This document shows, piece by piece, positions 1 through 30,990 of a stretch of 64,000 bases of DNA. Both the position numbers and the translations under genes were made by a program. Every line of letters starts with the position of its first letter. The stretch's first letter is position 1. The stretch is taken from NCBI RefSeq assembly GCF_026213295.1, contig NC_079417.1, positions 5,022,871 through 5,086,870 on the forward strand. The letters are read 5' to 3'. Origin of the DNA: Gadus chalcogrammus (lineage: Eukaryota > Chordata > Actinopteri > Gadiformes > Gadidae). Under the pieces are notes generated by a model that was given only the letters and a program-made list of their open reading frames with translations, was not told where the DNA came from and ran no database searches.

Positions 1-373
1 ATGATTTGGCAATGCTAACTTTTATTTCATGTAAATAATTAAAATATGAGAGAGAGAGAGACACACAGACACACAGACAGACACCTGTCATCACTTCAGT
101 CATTGTGGCGTAACAGGTATATCCCTATAGATATATATCTACTCTCACTATCACAATGTTCATTTTAGGTAGTGTAGAGATGGTTTCTGTCCTTCTGTAG
201 TGTTTCTGGGCCCTGGTCTCTGCTGTAGATCAGTAGTGTTTCTGGATTAGGGGCTAGGCATCATTAATGCTAGAGATAAATACACTTTTGAGTTTGAGTG
301 TACACATCCACACACTTAGCATCACCCACTCCTGCACCGTCTCACCCATTCCCACACAGTCTCCCCTACTTAT

Positions 374-507
<134 letters not shown>

Positions 508-935
508 TCCTGCAATAACGTACTCTCCCACCTGAATCAACGCGCTATTAAATTATAGCGCTCTTGCAATGACAATTATTTTAATGAGTACAAAATACTT
601 TCGCTTGTTGAAAACAAAACTCGCCATTTCTGGAGGGAAATTAAAGCTGTGCAGCACTTAAAGTTGAACCCAAAAACTCTGTTCCTACCATGGACGCTGC
701 TATCCTACCCTAGCAACGCCTGTCAGCATCATGGACATATTATAGGTCAGCATCCTCAAAATCATCTCTCCCGATAGACGAGCCCCTATCCTACCATTGG
801 GTGCTAGGTGATAAAGGCCCACATAGCAGCCTCCTTTGTTTTAAACACCGTCCCGGTGAGTCCGTCAGCCTGCTAGAGTTTGGGACCAAGATGGCCACGA
901 GGTGAATAAGGCCCAAAGAGCTTTTATAACCTTAC

Positions 936-19194
<18,259 letters not shown>

Positions 19195-20182
19195 TTTGAC
19201 ACTCTGTAGTTAGACCCCAACTACGTCCTTTTTGTTGTTATAAACTTTCGATAATGACTGTGAACTGTATGCAGTGTTTATATTCTGGTACGCGTCGCGA
19301 TAAGATGACTTCTTCGTGTGTTTTTTCAGGACTCCTTCTTCTTCTTCCCTTAATTTTCGGCAGTCTGTATGCCTTTGCGGCACATTGCTGCCACCCACAG
19401 GACAAAAACAATAATAAAATAAATAAATAATACATTTAAAAAAAGAAATATTCCAAACCGCAGTCAGTCCATAGTCAAGTGGCCGCAATAAATTCCAGAA
19501 CAGCTTTTACAGTCCCAGGCTGGTTCTTGATGGGACCCAGAAGGCTCCTCAGTGTAACAGGTGTTGTGCCCACCGCTGCATACAGCCGTTCCCTCTCTAG
19601 AGCGAGTCCTAAACACTCGCACACTCCCCGCACAGTCCATCCTCCTGTTTCCCAATTTTGTGTAAGTCCCATGCAAGTCCACAATGCCCCAACCTCAGTC
19701 TGGTTATCATCATGACTATATGCCTCCTTTCCTTTCCCAAAAAACACTGGTACTAGGACTGTGCCACCTATAGGGTTAAATAGTCACACTCCAAATGTAT
19801 TGATATCTTAACAATGAACAGTGGAAAGGCCATTACACAAGGGTGAGAAGTAAGTCTTAACTCAGAGCTGTACTGGGAGTGCAGTGCCTGCCAAGTTAGA
19901 TAGACAGCAGTACAGCTTTACCTAAAATAATACTAGGTTTTAAGAATGGTTACAGGAAGAAAGGTCTCTGGAACTACTACATACTAGCAACTACATGCAA
20001 TACAATAAATAATGCATGTTGTTATCACTGCCAAACAAATAAACTATCTGGCTCTTATCTTTCTATGATTCATCTTACATCTTTAGCGGCAAATCATCAG
20101 AATACAACAATTGACTCTTCATCATTATTGCAATAAACACATTTTGGAAGTCACACTCATTTGCATCTATTGTACTAATAAC
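19195..20182. other. Intergenic, upstream of ppil2 and downstream of stambp
   Basis: This should contain the ppil2 promoter and 5' UTR. A GC-richer stretch at about 19480-19720 has overlapping open frames on both strands without recognisable domains and may be an old repeat. No clear TATA or CpG pattern. Confidence 0.4.
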
Positions 20183-21238
20183 TTTATTATTATATTGAAA
20201 TGCATCAAACCACAGACCCAAAATTATGAATGTCAACCCACACATGAGTGAAAAGCAAGTACAATGTAAATATTGTCATATTAAGTCCGATTATTAACAT
20301 TGATGAAGTTATTGAATCAGAGTAAAATATTTTTATGGACTTTACTAAACAGAAAAACAAAATTTCTTGGGCATCAGGAAGGCATTGTGGCCATGGTGAT
20401 TAGCAATGTACAATAGCTGGTACATTCAAGCATTGAGCCAGAGAGAAGAGAAATGGACCTGTAACACAGATGCTTTGCATAGCCCCGTTTACTTTGATAA
20501 ATATATTTCATAAGGAAAATTAAAAAAAAAATGGATTATGACAATTTGAAACAAGACCCTTTTTAGTTAAACAATTCCACAGAGTCAGTCTTTTTGTATT
20601 TATCGGACACAACACAAGGCAGGGACACTGCCCACAGTACCTGAGTTACTATTGGCTTCCACATCTGTTAGTACGTATTCTCAACAGTATAGATAATGGA
20701 AGTATGATATAATATACAAATTAAAAATAATGAAAATAATTCTATAACGGTCTGAGTCAGGATCGTAATGAAAAACATCATTGGACGACGAGAATCCTCT
20801 TTTTTCTGGCACTTAACTGTTGGACATTCCCAACCCTTATTACAATTAAATTAAGAACAGACAAATGTTAGAGTTTAAGACAACTGATACATAACCCGTA
20901 CTTGCAGTTACATTTCACCAACAAACATTAATGCTATAAAGTTATACTATTTCCTCAAAGTTATAACTAAGGGAGCAAAATAGAACAGACAGACATGGCA
21001 AAGAGGTGCCTGCTGAAACCACCGCTTCGCCTGGAAAGTGCAACATAAGGAAAATGGAAAGAGCAAAGAATGGTCACAATATTGTTCCAGTGGAGAGCGG
21101 GAACAAATCGAGGTTGAGGTTCATCAAGGATTCCAGAGCCGGTAGATGGCGCTGTGCTGTCTCGTACGATGAACTGTTCTCTAATGAGATTAATGTGTTT
21201 CATAATGGAGTCTTTGTCCGGTTGCGAACCCTACAACT
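20183..21238 (-). other. stambp: Probable stambp 3' UTR with poly(A) signal
   Basis: After the TAA at 21239-21241, the minus strand reaches an AATAAA (plus TTTATT 20183-20188) about 1.05 kb downstream, through A/T-rich sequence without credible coding frames. The ORF of 177 codons on the plus strand here overlaps the last stambp exon and has no recognisable domain. Confidence 0.4.
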
Positions 21239-24200
21239 TTACCGCAGGTCCAACATGGAAACTGTGGCATCTGTGATGTTGATATGGCCCGCATGCTGTG
21301 GGAAAATGGAGACATCTGGATCAGAAAGAGCTTTATGGTCAGGGACGACTGCACTTACGAGACAGTTTGGTTGTGTTTTGTATGTTGGTGCAGTGAAAGA
21401 ATTGTATAATACGAAAATAACCCTTGAACATGTATATGTGAAGTTGTGTGTGAGCGCACATTTTTGGGTGCATTTGGGGGTATGTATGTGTTACTGTCTC
21501 GAACAAGAACAAGTATTATTGAGCATAAATATAAAATAAAGAAAGTAAAAAATCTAAGATATACAATGTAAATTTAAACTGGAAAGTTTGCAGTGTGCAA
21601 TGTTATGTACAAGTTTCTTAATTATTTTGTCCTTAAGGTTACTTATGTCTTTATACTTGGAATGCACAGGTGGTTGGTTTGATTATGTAAGAAGAGCCCT
21701 TACTGTGAAAAGAGGAGGGTCTTTGCTGTGCGGGTGAAAGCTCTTCTGTTTACATGTGGAGATCTCCTCTGTTCCACGGTCTGTTAGGCGGTAGTAGCCA
21801 ATCCTGCGATGTCATTGAACACAAAAACAGCCAATTGCACACGGTTGCATAAAAAGACACGACAATAAAAATATACTATCCGTCCCACTGTCCTAAGTGT
21901 CTATATACCAAACCAGATCTGAACACGAGATCGGAGTTACAACGCAAGTGCATTTGAAGCAACCAAACTGAACCCACTCGTTGAACTTTGGTGAGCAGAC
22001 GATAGCGATGGCCTCCGGCAGCATCATCTGGTAGGAGCAGTGTGTGTGGAGGTCCACGCTGGACAGGAAGGCTGTCTGTGTGGGGTGGGTCTGGAGGGTG
22101 ACAAACCGCAGTTAGACTTTGGGTGCGTTTGTCCGAAATGCTCGTTGATTTATGCTTGTTTATCATCGCTTCGAGGAGACAAGCATTAGCAGTATGTGCT
22201 GGAGCAGGAGGGAGGAAGATGAGGTTGAAAATTGGAACCAGAGTAGCAATTAGTTGGAATTAATATAAAACCAACTTTAGGATTAGACTCCACACAATAC
22301 ACAACACGCCACACTATGTATTGGAACGCTGGGCAAAATGGAAGTACGACACGCTAAGCCAGGCCCGCCGTTCCCTATACGCAGAGTCCACAGGGCACCA
22401 AGTACCTGGGGGGGCACCAAAAATCAAGGTTTGTAAAAAAAAAAAAATAGAAAAATCACTCAATTTCGGCAAATTAGATGTTTTTACCTAATATATAAAA
22501 AGAGGCTCCCCCCCCCCCCCGAAACGTCCTGCAGCGGCCCTGCGCTAAGTCTAATGTCTATTGTGTCAACCCCGTCTCGACTCACGTGAATCCAGCCCAG
22601 AGTGATGAGGTCATACTGGTCCTGGATGAGGAAGAGCTCCTCCTCGTTTTCAGTGTCACAGTAGTCAGGCCCCCCGGACTGCTTGGGGACGATGACGTGG
22701 GTCACAGTGAAGGCATTCCGGTTCTGGAGAAGAAAGAAAAAAAAAGAAAAAAAAAGAAACACATTCACCCTCATCCCAAGATTGAAATGGCCCCGGCGGT
22801 TGATGAGTGATGAGTTGAAAGACTGCAGCACACCACGCCATGATGCCTCATTCATAGAGAAAGAAGCGTGTGCTTTTTAGAGTGAAGTCACATAGAAAAG
22901 ACGCCCGGAGGACATTTTAGATATGTTCTGTTCAATGGGATTTGGTTTGCTGACCCCAGGCTTAACATTCATAATCTGGTTAATGCAGGAATAAAGGAGT
23001 ATTTTGAAAAACAACTGCTGTAAGAGAAGCATGCTTGTTCCAAGATAAGTACAAGAGTCCACATATTTTTTATACAATTTCATAACTAAATATAACAGAA
23101 GTTTTTTACTTTTTTTCGTCTCTTAAGATTGCTATGGAGACCTCTCTCTGTATTCGGTTCTGCGGCGCAGCCCACCGTTGGTACAACACAGCAGTCTCCG
23201 GTTGGAGCAATGGCTGACGGTAAACAAAACCCTCACCAGTTTGCCACACAGGATGCCACAGGTCTCCACCGCTCTGGTCGTGTTCGCCTCGGCCAGCCTC
23301 AGGAAGCTCCGGCACAGCTCGCCCGGCACGACCAGCTGCCGCAAGGCATCCACCATGTTACCTGTGGCAGACGAAGCACCATGAGAAGCAACGGGACGTG
23401 AGGAGAGGTCTGGAACCTGGCCTGCTGCAAGCGGAGGCATGTTGTGGACAGGAAATAAAGTAGGTCATAAAAACGGTGCGAGCTAAGCCCAGAAGAACAA
23501 ATACTTTTAAAGCAGGCGGGGAGTGGTATATAACTCCTCAGAGGCCCCTCCCCCCCCCGGGGACTCAGAAGAAGATTAACTCACAGTTGTTGTCCGGACT
23601 GGCCAGCGAGCCAGGCTTGAGCGACCGGTCAAAGGTGGGGGGTGCAGAAGGGGCGGTTGTGCCAGGGGTGTACGCGGGGGGGTCGATGTAAAGGTTGCTG
23701 GCGCCCCCCGGCAGGTCGCCGTGGCTCTCCGGGGGGGGCGTGGCGGGAGAGACCGTCGAGTAGGCCGGCGGGGGCCCCTGGAGGCCGGCGAGGATGGGGG
23801 CTTCGGGGGGAGGGGTGCCCGGGGCGGCGAACTCCTGCACCACCCGCTGGCGCTCCTTCTCCAGCTCCTGCGGCGGATGAGGTCCTCGAAGGCGCTGAAC
23901 TGCTCCTGCTCCCGCTGCCGCCGCTGGAGCTCCACCACGCGCTCCCGCTCCGCCTCAAGGGCCCGCCGCTTGGACTGCTCCCTCGCCAGGGACAGGTCCT
24001 CGGCCTTCTGCTCACGGACGACAGCACCCCGTTCACCGTTTGTCCAGCTGAACCACCAACCCCCCACCCCGCCAACCTTAATGTCCCAGCATGCAGCATC
24101 CCATACATGGTCTGATTCCAATTCAATTCAATTATCGTTTAATTCAAGAGCTGAATGACCCCAGAGGGGAATTATTTTGTTTCCGTTAAAAGTTTTAAAG

Positions 24201-26610
24201 TCTGCGTTTCTTATAACACTGATGCGTTTTAAGCGTGTCTTTAACAAAAGTATTTACTGGGTTGTAGTTTATATAATTTTGATGGTCAACTGCTGCACCT
24301 TCAAAAAAATTTTTTTAAATTATTTTAAATTCTAATTATTGTTTTGTATATTCTGTGATTATCTTTCAAGTGAAAGTTAAGTTCTTGTTCTTGGAATGGG
24401 GTCGTTACCTTTTTCACAAGGAACTCTGCGTACTCCTGTTCAAATCTCTTCAGCAGAGCTTTCTTCAGCACTTCCGCTTGAGGGAACGCAATGTCCTTAA
24501 GTTTCTGCCGGAGGACGACATTAGAAACAAAGCCGTGTTGGTATTTTTGCAACAGTAAAAGCCCAAAGACGGGAACATTTCGTGAACAAGTTATGTTTCC
24601 GCACCTTTAGTGTGTCCTTCTTCTCCGGAATATTAGCAGTTTTGTACTCCCTGTGTTTGGGAAGCTTCTCGATAAACAGCCTGGGGAAAAAAACACACCC
24701 ACAAAACAAAATGTAATGAACAATCAACAACGTGAAAAATTTGGTTTCAGTAAAAAAAGATAGGAGGCAGAGGACTTAATAGTTACGAATAATTGAATGT
24801 TAGTTTGACCTTTTAAAACCTGATAAAATCCCAATGAGCAGTCATTTGAATCAAGTCATATATGTGTGTTGTGGTACGAAAGTACTCTAAGCAAATAGAA
24901 ACAACACAGAGTGACAGTATATCAATAAAGCCCATGATGGATGTAGTAGGGCAGGGCACTTTTTATTTGAATAGTTAATAGTGAATAGTTTGAATAATGC
25001 TTTGGTTGTTTTATCATTTCTGACCTTTGAAATTTACACACCCGTGTTTTTCCTCATGTTTTTTTTCTTTACCTAGAATGATAAAACTGTCACTCAGTTC
25101 GCTTCAAAGCACATGCACTAATTAAGAAGAATGTACAGTATGTACTACAAAACACACCAGTCAAAGGAGCTGTTATTTAAAAGAAGGCTTAAATATGTAT
25201 ATGTATATGAGCTTTAACTGAAACTGAAAGCATTTCTTCTTTCTAAAATCAACACTTTAGATAATAAATATATTTAATACATAAAAGTAAAAACCTTCTG
25301 CTTAGCAGTTTTTCGTCTATGACAAACTTAAAGTCGCAATGTGTAACATTTCAACTGGCTTGTAGCTCATAATAACCTGGACATGTCTGTAGTCATTGCA
25401 GATAAATAGTGATTTCAATATTGTTATCAATCAAATCATATCCTATTACTGACATTTTCTACAAAAAGAGAATGAAGGCCAGCCCGTATAGAGTGGCGAA
25501 GTCACACCCCTTCCGGTACAGCCCATGGGAGATCGAAAAATATGAATGGGTTTCAATGGAGAGAAAGTAATTATTTTCTGGTCCCAGTCTTTATGTGCCC
25601 TGGACAAATATGTTGTTTTTGGATTTGAATGATAATTTTTCAAGCAAAGAAAACAAAAAAAAATTGCGAAGAAGATGATAATGTTAGCTTTTGTGTGAGG
25701 CTACTTTGTGAACTACAGCTCTTCGCTGTACTCGACGCGAATGATATACGTCACCACCCGCACTTGGAACTTTGGTACAGACATGGCAATCTCTCTGCTG
25801 AACTTCACCGCTTTTTTCAAAAGGGAGGATAAAAGCATCGAAAGAGGTGAAAACCATTATAAGTCGGGGCATGTCGACGGTTTAAGTTATGCCGATGGGG
25901 AGATTGTCGGTCTTGTCTACGCCAGTCGCAGGGAGCGTGACGTCACATGAGCCGTGTAGTCTTTCTCATTCTGTTTTCTCTACAGCCTTTAACTGAACAA
26001 TTGCCCAATAAACGGTCAAACTCTTGACATGAAAAATTATAATTTAAATCAACAAACAACATATGTGTAATCCGGGGCACATAAAGACTGGGACAAGAAG
26101 TGAAATTACTTTGTCTCCATTGAAACCCATTCATATTTTTCGATCTCATCGGTCCCATGGGCTCTACCGGAAGGGGCGTGACTTCGCCCCTCTGTTTACA
26201 AGGTTCACTCACGCCATCAAGCCAGCAAAGCCACATGCTTTGAAGCCACAGACCAATGTTAATGAGTATTTTGACTTCTAAAAGCCTCCCGCCTACCAAC
26301 TGGGAAGGGCCTAATCTTACACATTGTGACTTTAAATCCAATCCACTCCCCTGAGAGACTACAAACACATAGTTTGAAAAAAATAAAACTGCCAGTTCCA
26401 TACTTACGTGATGTACTTATTATACAGGACAAAGGCACGCTCGATGTTGCCCTCCTCCGTGTAGATAAGCGCCATGCGGATCATCTCCATGCCGGAGCGG
26501 AAATATCGACGGGGGGGCATGTCATCGCTCACCTCCACCGAGCTCCCCTTTTTTGTGAGGGCCCGGACCCGCTCCTCCGGAGGCAGGCTTATGTCATTGT
26601 GGTCCGCCAT
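21239..26610 (-). CDS. stambp: STAM-binding protein (AMSH), K63-linkage deubiquitinase, with one frameshift
   Basis: AMSH is a zinc metalloprotease that removes K63-linked ubiquitin from cargo at endosomes and binds STAM of the ESCRT-0 complex. Nine coding exons: 26408-26610, 24605-24680, 24409-24504, 23585-24007, 23237-23361, 22586-22723, 21978-22090, 21704-21803, 21239-21295. About 443 residues after allowing for one missing base, against 424 in human from memory. The N-terminal MIT-like helical region is in exons 1-3. A charged coiled coil and a proline-rich linker are in exon 4, which carries the STAM SH3-binding type motif PTFDRSLKP. The JAMM/MPN+ core is complete: E299 in VETCGILCG, then H354-x-H356-x7-S364-x2-D367 ([15 protein letters not shown]), split across exons 6 and 7. 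The protein ends in LDLR. Exon 4 lacks one base near 23870, so as written translation leaves frame before the catalytic domain. All splice sites are GT/AG and all other phases agree. Confidence 0.93.
23585..24007 (-). CDS. stambp: stambp coding exon 4 with a one-base deletion
   Basis: The exon is 423 bases, but the entry and exit phases of the flanking exons require 424. The frame giving [20 protein letters not shown] and FEDLIRR holds up to about 23871. The frame giving [16 protein letters not shown] and PTFDRSLKP holds after it. The break is at an expected CGC-CGC-CAG-GAG, where one C of the run is absent. Read literally, the protein would run on in the wrong frame to a stop at about 23576 and lose the JAMM domain. 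A sequencing or assembly slip in GC-rich DNA is the simplest cause. A true null allele is possible. Confidence 0.85.
25328..26335. mobile_element. 1-kb foldback (long inverted-repeat) element in stambp intron 1
   Basis: The ends TTAAAGTCGCAATGTGTAAC and, reversed, TTAAAGTCACAATGTGTAAG match over 18 of 20 bases. Longer inverted arms lie inside: the stretch at about 25495-25660 (containing cccatgggagatcgaaaaat and ccagtctttatgtgccc) is repeated in reverse at about 26040-26185. TTAA at both edges could be a target duplication of the piggyBac type or part of the terminal repeat. The 300-base centre has no long conserved frame. Probably non-autonomous. Confidence 0.65.
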
Positions 26611-27659
26611 AATAACTTCGGTTATGTCCTCGCAAACACAACCGGTGCTCTACAAAGACCAAAACAATTGGTTTAGTCACCAGGGATAGAACACAACCCA
26701 AATACTATAATAATAATAATGATAGGAGTTGAGCGGCCTGACAACAGATCCAGAACACTAGCAACAACTCAACAAAACAATCACTAAGATACCTTAATCA
26801 GGAGGATTCGTATGCAATGTTTACTTTAAAGTAGATGACTTGATTGATAATTTGTCATTTTAAACAATGTCGTCATTGACTTAATTTAAATGTGAATACA
26901 CTGAGGTTTTCAATGCGGGAAAAGGAACTGCTATTTATATATAGTAAACTCATCAGTGGAAAGCAGTGACCAGCCCCAGACACGCTTCGTCATCATTGTC
27001 TAGGGTTCACAACTCAGAATCCCCGCGCTAAATGTACGTACAATATATTATATGTTCGTGTTATGGTGTGATCAATATAGGGATATTACAGCTGCCATTA
27101 ATTAACATCAAATAATTGGCCTTTGACCATTTCTGACATTTACTTGACACTTAAAATCCCTGCAGTTGTCAGTGCATACGACAGCAAAATAAGAAAACAT
27201 CTGCTAGTATATAGCCTAATTAAACTGGAATAGAAATGAAGCACGTCAAGGAATGCTTAACAGCAAAAAACAAACATACATTTTATGTGTATATGGAAAC
27301 ATGCAGAAACAACAATGGCAAACATGATGGGAAATTCACGTTTTAAATTGAACAGATCTCTGATTGCTTATCGATCTTCTAAGCAGGGGATCAGGTATGT
27401 TCTCCACTACTAGTTTACGCGACGTCCCCACATCACCATGTTTATGACATACACCTATATGGGCTAAGTAGTTGACTGTTAGCTCACTAGCTTGCATAGC
27501 CAGGACCTCTGATCTTCACAGACTCACACAAAACATAAGAGATTATTGTTGCTAAGACAAGCCTTTTACCTCTCACCTAAGGAATCCGTGAAACGAAATT
27601 TCCAATGACCAGCATATGGCCTAGCTATATAACATTTAAATCACGCAGAGTTGAAATGA

Positions 27660-27740
27660 GCTAGGTCGCTATGTGCGCTGCTGTAGCTCCATCGGTTTGC
27701 TTCCGCAATAACAACAACTTCCGCCTGACGAATACTCACG
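27660..27740 (-). promoter_or_regulatory. Possible stambp promoter / 5' UTR region
   Basis: About 1.1 kb upstream of the stambp start codon there is a short GC-richer patch with two GCGGAAG (ETS-type) motifs on the minus strand, seen as cttccgc on the plus strand. Such motifs are usual in TATA-less housekeeping promoters. The coding exon has a plausible acceptor (TTTGTAG) at about 26650, which implies an upstream non-coding first exon. Transcription start data are needed and the placement is an inference. Confidence 0.3.
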
Positions 27741-27944
27741 TGTATAGACCATGGACGCATAGTCGACTTGTTATTTTATTATTTATTTATTTATATTTCA
27801 CTAGTCACCCCAATGTTAGGTATACGTTGGATCAAATGAGAGTTGGGAAATGGGATTCACTGTTTGGCGCACGTATGTCATAATTCAAACATGTTTTATT
27901 ATACATTTATTTCAATTTCAATCTATTCGTATGATTTTTCAGGT

Positions 27945-28016
27945 GGCTCGTTGGTCTAGGGGTATGATTCTCGCTTTGGGTGCGAGAGGTCCCGGGTTCA
28001 AATCCCGGACGAGCCC
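27945..28016 (+). tRNA. tRNA-Pro (anticodon TGG)
   Basis: This is a 72-base cloverleaf with no intron. The 7-bp acceptor stem pairs GGCTCGT (27945-27951) with ACGAGCC (28009-28015), followed by discriminator C. The anticodon stem CTCGC/GCGAG encloses the loop TTTGGGT, with anticodon TGG at 27977-27979. The T arm carries GGTTCAAATCC (B box). CCA is not encoded, as normal for a eukaryotic nuclear tRNA. It matches the vertebrate tRNA-Pro(UGG) consensus as remembered. It stands alone between the 5' ends of stambp and slc39a14. No TTTT terminator lies directly after it, only T runs of three in the next 45 bases. Confidence 0.96.
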
Positions 28017-28939
28017 GTTCTTTGGTACTTTCGTAACTGAAGTTACCTTTGTCTTAGCAGTTAACCTCCTTGCAATTTTCAATGCTACCCAAATTGTGAT
28101 AAACTAACTAAAATGCCTGCTTAGGATAATGGCACCCTAATAAAAAGGTTGGAAACTCAAAAATATGACAATACTGGGACTGTTGCAGTGGTAGGTAATG
28201 GTGCAACCTGTCATCACACAGGACATCGAGGCTATTTTAGAGAGTTAGGAGTCAGATATAAAAAGGTTCTGGTACATTGTCTGCTTTACCAAGTGATTCT
28301 TCAAATTGTGCTCGTACAAGCCAGTTGCTGTTCACAGTTTTTTGTCTCGCAGTGGGACATCATCACCTTATGTTGATCCGATATTGGTCTTTGTGAGTGC
28401 ACAAATATTGCAACCAGTCAAATAACTACTGTGAGGCCATATCATTCTATTTCCTGGCAAATTGTTTCAATTAAAGTGATAAAGGCAAAGAAAAAGATAA
28501 TCTTAAAATATTCTGTTTCAAAATATCCATGAACACATTTGTTTTCACTACAGCTTTCCACTTTATGCATCCTTTCTAAACAGATAGATGACAAATTAGG
28601 AAACAACTAAAAGACAAACAAAGGAAGAGGATCTGTATTCCGTGTACAATGGGTTGGACTACATTTGGGTCTTGTCAACATCAATATCTATGGGCGGCCT
28701 AACCCTACCCATCTTCTTGTGTGTGCAAACCCTCATTCCTTCCATTTGTACCCAGAGTCTTGCCCACAGCAGGCCACGTCTGCATCCAGAGGGTTCAGTC
28801 AGAGGAGACAGCTGGTGGTCCAAATACAAATTGGAAGCCAAGTCTTTGTGTGGATTGTGAAGAACTAGCAAGGTTCAACCAGAATCAAGGTGAAGCTCAG
28901 GAGAAGGGACAACATGGTATTGATAGGACTCTGATGGGC

Positions 28940-29080
28940 GGTGAATCGTAGGAGTGGTAAGTTTCCACTGGTGGGGGCCGGGTTCATGTTGTCCCGGGAG
29001 AACTCGTCTAGACTAAGCAGTTGGCGTGTATCTGCCACTGATGGGTCCATTATGACTGAGTCTTCATCTGAAAATGTACT
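28940..29080 (-). other. Unassigned open frame, possible exon
   Basis: The minus strand reads SDEDSVIMDPSVADTRQLLS, then LDEFSRDNMNPAPTSGNLPL, after a fair acceptor (acattttcag at about 29071). Composition looks protein-like rather than repeat-derived. No good donor was found at the low end and no family is recognised. It could be a lone exon of an unplaced gene, a retroposed fragment or chance. Confidence 0.2.
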
Positions 29081-30886
29081 ATTTATCTCAGAATTAAGGC
29101 ACAGGCAGAAAGACAATAACATAAAATGAGATAAGATGTACCTACCAAACCACTGATAAGGAGACACTCACACGGTAACAGTGAGGATTCAAGTTGTTAA
29201 CTAATGGAACTGAAAAGGTAAATACAAAATACATAGTTAGGTGAAATTGTCTAATATATACAGGTTGCTGAGGGACAGCAAAATGAGTATAGAAATGAAA
29301 TGCAAGCATGCATTTTTGCCAGTTTTGTTTGGCAAGCTAAAAGCAGACAACTAGTCTATAAGCATTATGTGAGATGACTGTGGAGAAAGTTTTAAGCTGA
29401 ACTGTACAAATGACCTGCGTCTAAAAACGTATTATATCATATTATGATATATCAAAATCGTATCAGGGTTATTGTTATGATTTTTTCATGTTTTGAATAA
29501 AATATTTTGATCAGCATTTGCATTTCCTGGTGTTATTTAGTTTTTTTGATATTTGACACTAGAGGGACGCATATCCATTGAGAAATGCATAATTCACAAA
29601 GGGGCGGAAACGCTCTACGTCACCAAAAATTGCCCTACATCTAACACACGTTGCTGTGTAGTTTCATTGAATGGGTATAGAGATTTGGACTCTGAGGAGA
29701 CATGAAGCTCTCGCTGGCGTTCGCTTTAGTTATTACCAACCCATTACATGTTGCTCCTAAATTCATAACGAACATATTAACATATTGAGAGGAATTGACG
29801 TCAACCTTTTTTCCCCAACGTGCAGCATTGGCCAGCATCACCCGGTAAGCTAACGACAAGGGATTAGCTAATGCTAACATATATATGACTACAGCAATGA
29901 TGAATTTTAGCCATTAGATCGTGGCTGATCACTCAGTCTTTTTTAACGACATCCAAAAATTCAAGTTTACAAATACCGCACCTTGTTACTACCAATAGTT
30001 GTGGTAGGGTACTTGATTTCTGATCCATCACTTGGGTTATTATCACCGGCAAAGCCTTTGGCATTCAAACTTGTCGTGTATGTTTCCACCTTCATTTCAC
30101 TTGCCAAACTGATCCCTGTTACAAATTAATGCATAATGAAACGTGTAACTCAAGACCATTACAATGGGAATTGATTGTGTTGTTGTGGGGCATTAACAGT
30201 ACACATTGGAATGAATGACTATTGACTCGAAACGTGTACGTAGGTGGTGGTTGTACACTGGAAAGCAAGTTATTAGGGGAGGGTATAAACAAAGCGCTGT
30301 GTCAGATAACACCTTTGTTGAATCAAGATGCAATTGATAGCGTTTGTGTGTACTAGAGGTAGGGTTAGGCTATCTGTAGTCTTTCGGACAGGAGTTCCAA
30401 CTCTCCCTTTGGAAAGTTATCATTTTGCCTGGGACTGAAGGTGACAAATGTGCAGTAGTCTACTCTTTGTAATTTACTAATGGGGTCCCGTATGCTTAAT
30501 TTATAACTAGATAACACACGACACCTCGCTTTGACTATTACATGCTAATTGCTTTCCCCTTGTCTTGAACCATATCCTAAAAAGTAATAGTCTTCATTAT
30601 GAGCCCATACTATAATCAGTCAGCAAGTTACTGGCCAGGTGAACAATTAACAGGTTTAAGACTGCAATCACATAATCTTTTTGAGTAGGCAAGCAGTTTG
30701 GTTAAGGGTCAGTTAACCGCCCTAATATTTGAGCCATTACCTTCGCGGCTAATTGCAGTGGTGGGTTGATGCAATCATCCCAGTACCAGGTGATGCTATA
30801 ATTATATAGTCAGTAATTATGGTCAGTAAAGAATAGCAGGTCTGTTGGACTGTGGTGGTTTGGCCTCCCCCTACACACCCTCATGC

Positions 30887-30990
30887 TATAAAGTAGGCAA
30901 TCTACTCATTGTGCAGATAGAAGAGCACACCCACAGGCAACACATATTTGCTGGAAGAGGAGAAAACGTAAAAGAAAAGATCAGAAGGGC
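30887..30990 (+). promoter_or_regulatory. Possible slc39a14 TATA promoter and first exon
   Basis: A TATAAA box at 30887-30892 is followed about 30 bases later by a purine-rich leader ending AGAAGG|GCAAGT, close to the consensus of rare GC-AG donors. It could be an upstream first exon joining 33441-33541. No coding content is seen. Tentative. Confidence 0.25.

Noticed and set aside
19464..19747. Overlapping open frames on both strands near 19.5 kb as a gene
   Set aside because: No recognisable protein, no consistent splice sites, and similar openness on both strands; more likely an old repeat or ppil2 upstream DNA.
21006..21539. A 177-codon plus-strand frame
   Set aside because: It overlaps the antisense of the last stambp exon and its 3' UTR, has no recognised domain, and the minus-strand exon fits splice phase exactly.
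23576..24158. Several long overlapping frames on both strands at 23.6-24.1 kb
   Set aside because: They are GC-rich shadows of stambp exon 4. Only the two frames joined at about 23870 match AMSH.
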